Notes under the pieces: generated by a model
Databases searched by the model: none
What the model saw: the letters and a program-made list of their open reading frames with translations, nothing else
What the model was told of the DNA's origin: nothing
DNA from: Aestuariispira insulae
GTDB lineage: Bacteria; Pseudomonadota; Alphaproteobacteria; UBA8366; Aestuariispiraceae
Length of the DNA stretch: 64,000 bases
NCBI RefSeq assembly: GCF_003385955.1
Contig: NZ_QRDW01000003.1
Span: 366,153-430,152, forward strand
Reading direction: 5' to 3'
Position numbers and translations under genes: made by a program
In this document: piece after piece, positions 61,962-64,000 of the stretch
How positions within the stretch are numbered: the stretch's first letter is position 1
How the letters are laid out: each line of letters opens with the position of its first letter

Positions 61962-64000
61962 TCACGACCATTTCGAGGCCACAAGGGCCTGGAAACCGGT
62001 GGTGTAATCCGGGTCGGAACTGACCGCGCCTGCTTCGATGTCGGCCACGGTAAAGGCGCTCATGGCATCCACCAGGGACTGGACATTCGCGGCACTGAGC
62101 ACCTGGCCGTCGGCCAGCTCCAGTTCGCCCAGCTGCTGCGGTGTTGTGGCATCATACCAGTCCGCGACAGTGACCTTGTCGGTGGAGCCCAGCTGGCGCA
62201 CCACCAGATCATCGCCTTCATGGGCAAACCAGACCTCGTCTTCGGTGATGCCGGCCCCGAACAGAACCTTGTCGGTGGCATCCGCATCGGTGATCAGGTC
62301 CTGGCCGGCGTCTTCATTGATGACAAAAGTGTCGGCGCCGGTGTCGCCGGTGAGGGTGTCGTTGCCGGTGCCGCCGTCCATTACCGATCCGCTATTGGCA
62401 ATCAACTCCAGACCTGTCTGAGAGACCAGATCCGTTGTATCCAGATTGGTGCCGACAAAGTTATTCCCACCATTGCTCTGGTCCTCACCGATATTTTCAC
62501 CATTGGAGAAATCCAGATGGAAACCATTGATACCTAGGGATATCTCCGCATCAGGCATAGACATCTGCCAGTTGCCTTCCACCGATTGCCCCAGCATCAG
62601 GTCATTCGAGCTTTCGATTGTCGCGCCGTCCCGGAATAGGACGGCACCAATGTCACCACTGAAATCATATTCGGAGGCTCCCTGCAAACCACCAATTCGG
62701 TGTTCCCAGCCATAGCCGATCACGGAGTCCGCCCATCCTGCCAGGAAGGCGGAACCTGCCATAGTGCTCGTGGAATATTCCATACCGTTGACAAACAGGC
62801 GGACATACTGGCCGCCGCTGTCATTGACATCAAAGGCAACAGCCACATGCGCCCACTCACCAACCGTATCGATAACAGTATCGCTGCTCACGGAATAGTA
62901 GGTGCCGGGGCTTGGGTAATCCACGCTGTAACTGCCAAGGTGCAACCGGTTATCATTCGTGAAACCGAACCAGCCGTAACCGGTTCCCGGCCCGCCATTG
63001 CGCGCGGTTAAGATGGCATCGGTCTGGTTCTGGCTATCGCGTTTTACCCAGCTTTCAAACACCCAGGTCTGGTTGCTGCCCGAAGATGAGAGAGCCCGGG
63101 ATAGATATTCCCCGCCATCCAGGGAAAGGGCCGATTGGACGACTCCCGTCTGTATACCAGTGCCCGCCAGCAAAATATCATCACCATCCCCTCCGATGAG
63201 AACATCTTTGCCCGTGTTGCCGACCAATGTGTCATCACCGTCACCACCAACAAGTGTTACACCACTTGCCGGGAAGGACAATCCAGACTCCGCAACCAAG
63301 TCACTGGAATCAAGGCTGTTGCCGGAGAAGTCGTTCCCGCCACCGCTCTGGTCCTCGCCGATATTTTCACTGTTGGAGAAATCCAGGTAGAAACCGTTCG
63401 TCCCAAGGGAGGTTTCCGCATCCGGCGACGCCATCTGCCAGTTGCCTTCCACCGATTGCCCCAGCATCAGGTCATCCGAGCTTTCGATTGTCGCGCCATC
63501 CCGGAATAGGACGGCACCAATGTCACCACCGAAATCATATTCTGAGGCTCCCTGCAAACCACCAATCCGGTGTTCCCAGCCATAGCCAAAAACGGAATCC
63601 GCCCATCCCGCGAGGAAGGCTGACCCTTGCAGCGTACTCGTAGACAGTTCCACACCATTGACAAAGAGGCGTACAAATTGTCCACCGCTGTCATTGACAT
63701 CAAAGGCTACGGCCACATGCGCCCACTCACCAACCGTATCGGTAACTGTATCGCTGCTCACGGAATAGTAGGTGCCGGGGCTTGGGTAATCCACGCTGTA
63801 ACTGCCAAGGTGCAACCGGTTATCATTCGTGAAACCGAACCAGCCGTAACCGGTTCCCGGCCCGCCATTGCGCGCGGTTAAGATGGCATCGGTCTGGTTC
63901 TGGCTATCGCGTTTTACCCAGCTTTCAAACACCCAGGTCTGGTTGCTGCCCGAAGATGAGAGAGCCCGGGATAGATATTCCCCGCCATCCAGGGAAAGTA
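61962..64000 (-). CDS. Second RTX/LamG adhesin-like protein, 5' end outside window
   Basis: About 679 residues visible. The frame stays open through 64000, so the N-terminus is missing. Two LamG-like (concanavalin-type) domains, each with FESWVKRDSQNQTDAIL and GNWQMxxPDAExSLG, are separated by RTX repeats (VGGDGDDTLVGNTGKDVLIGG). The C-terminal module (TGNDTLTGDTGADTF, DKVLFGAGITEDEVWFA, VADWYDATTPQQ, LVDAMSAFTVADIEAG, ending ALVASKWS) is nearly the same as that of the giant RTX protein. Type I secretion is expected. It is probably a tandem paralogue of the downstream gene. Confidence 0.87.
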   Translation of the reverse strand, partial: LSLDGGEYLSRALSSSGSNQTWVFESWVKRDSQNQTDAILTARNGGPGTGYGWFGFTNDNRLHLGSYSVDYPSPGTYYSVSSDTVTDTVGEWAHVAVAFDVNDSGGQFVRLFVNGVELSTSTLQGSAFLAGWADSVFGYGWEHRIGGLQGASEYDFGGDIGAVLFRDGATIESSDDLMLGQSVEGNWQMASPDAETSLGTNGFYLDFSNSENIGEDQSGGGNDFSGNSLDSSDLVAESGLSFPASGVTLVGGDGDDTLVGNTGKDVLIGGDGDDILLAGTGIQTGVVQSALSLDGGEYLSRALSSSGSNQTWVFESWVKRDSQNQTDAILTARNGGPGTGYGWFGFTNDNRLHLGSYSVDYPSPGTYYSVSSDTVIDTVGEWAHVAVAFDVNDSGGQYVRLFVNGMEYSTSTMAGSAFLAGWADSVIGYGWEHRIGGLQGASEYDFSGDIGAVLFRDGATIESSNDLMLGQSVEGNWQMSMPDAEISLGINGFHLDFSNGENIGEDQSNGGNNFVGTNLDTTDLVSQTGLELIANSGSVMDGGTGNDTLTGDTGADTFVINEDAGQDLITDADATDKVLFGAGITEDEVWFAHEGDDLVVRQLGSTDKVTVADWYDATTPQQLGELELADGQVLSAANVQSLVDAMSAFTVADIEAGAVSSDPDYTTGFQALVASKWS
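62420..64000 (-). repeat. 870-base tandem repeat inside the second RTX gene
   Basis: Segments 62420-63130 and 63290-64000 are near-identical at offset 870 (for example, position 63001 matches 63871 for over 100 bases). Each encodes one LamG-like domain; the unit including the RTX linker is 290 residues. More copies may lie beyond the window. Confidence 0.9.

Overview
The window comes from a moderately GC-rich alphaproteobacterium, probably marine and from Rhodospirillales or a related order. The basis is gene content: a chorismate mutase next to hisC, the aerobic-type cobaltochelatase CobN, a FabA-FabB-FabI unit, and the N-acetylglutaminylglutamine (NAGGN) osmolyte genes. The genus cannot be read from the sequence. 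No rRNA, tRNA, CRISPR array, transposase or integrase was seen.

Layout. 0-5.4 kb: aromatic/histidine metabolism (chorismate mutase, truncated hisC), a DUF1848 protein, a small lipoprotein, a TerC protein, an orphan flagellar-rod-like protein and a periplasmic binding protein. 5.3-12 kb: cobN and the fatty-acid unit fabA-fabB-fabI, closed by a clear terminator. 12-18.7 kb: a drug/metabolite transporter, FetAB-type ABC exporter, GDSL esterase, SCO1 with two uncharacterised secreted cysteine proteins, a Sel1-repeat protein and a membrane protein with a HEPN-like motif. 18.7-29.2 kb: a divergent amino-sugar locus. Leftward it carries an N-acetylhexosamine kinase, GntR regulator, SIS-domain deaminase/isomerase, NagA and a Gfo/Idh/MocA oxidoreductase; rightward MurQ and a complete sugar ABC importer. 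Both arms face one regulatory region with a 14-bp inverted repeat and repeated TTGGTAT half-sites. 29-36 kb: a second binding protein, a MarR/nitroreductase/EamA locus with a palindromic operator, a PAS protein, a sterol-desaturase-like hydroxylase, two c-type cytochromes and small regulators. 36-42.3 kb: the NAGGN osmoprotection genes (asnO, ngg, M42 peptidase) with MarR and CheW genes between them. 42.5-50.5 kb: a signalling block of two convergent paralogous response regulators with degenerate GGDEF/EAL domains, a REC-EAL phosphodiesterase and a large hybrid histidine kinase. 51-64 kb: two tandem giant RTX proteins that look secreted by a type I system (no secretion genes in the window). 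The first is about 10 kb and is split by a frameshift near its 5' end; the second runs off the right edge.

How it fits together. Three stretches read as functional units: amino-sugar recovery (import, kinase, etherase, deacetylase and deaminase under one GntR regulator), osmolyte synthesis and turnover, and a surface-adhesion module in which a two-component/c-di-GMP block sits beside giant adhesin-like proteins. The most unusual material is at 50.5-64 kb: lectin-like domain arrays (SPRY-like and LamG-like), an 870-bp in-gene tandem repeat, duplicated non-coding flanks and a 25-bp perfect inverted repeat.
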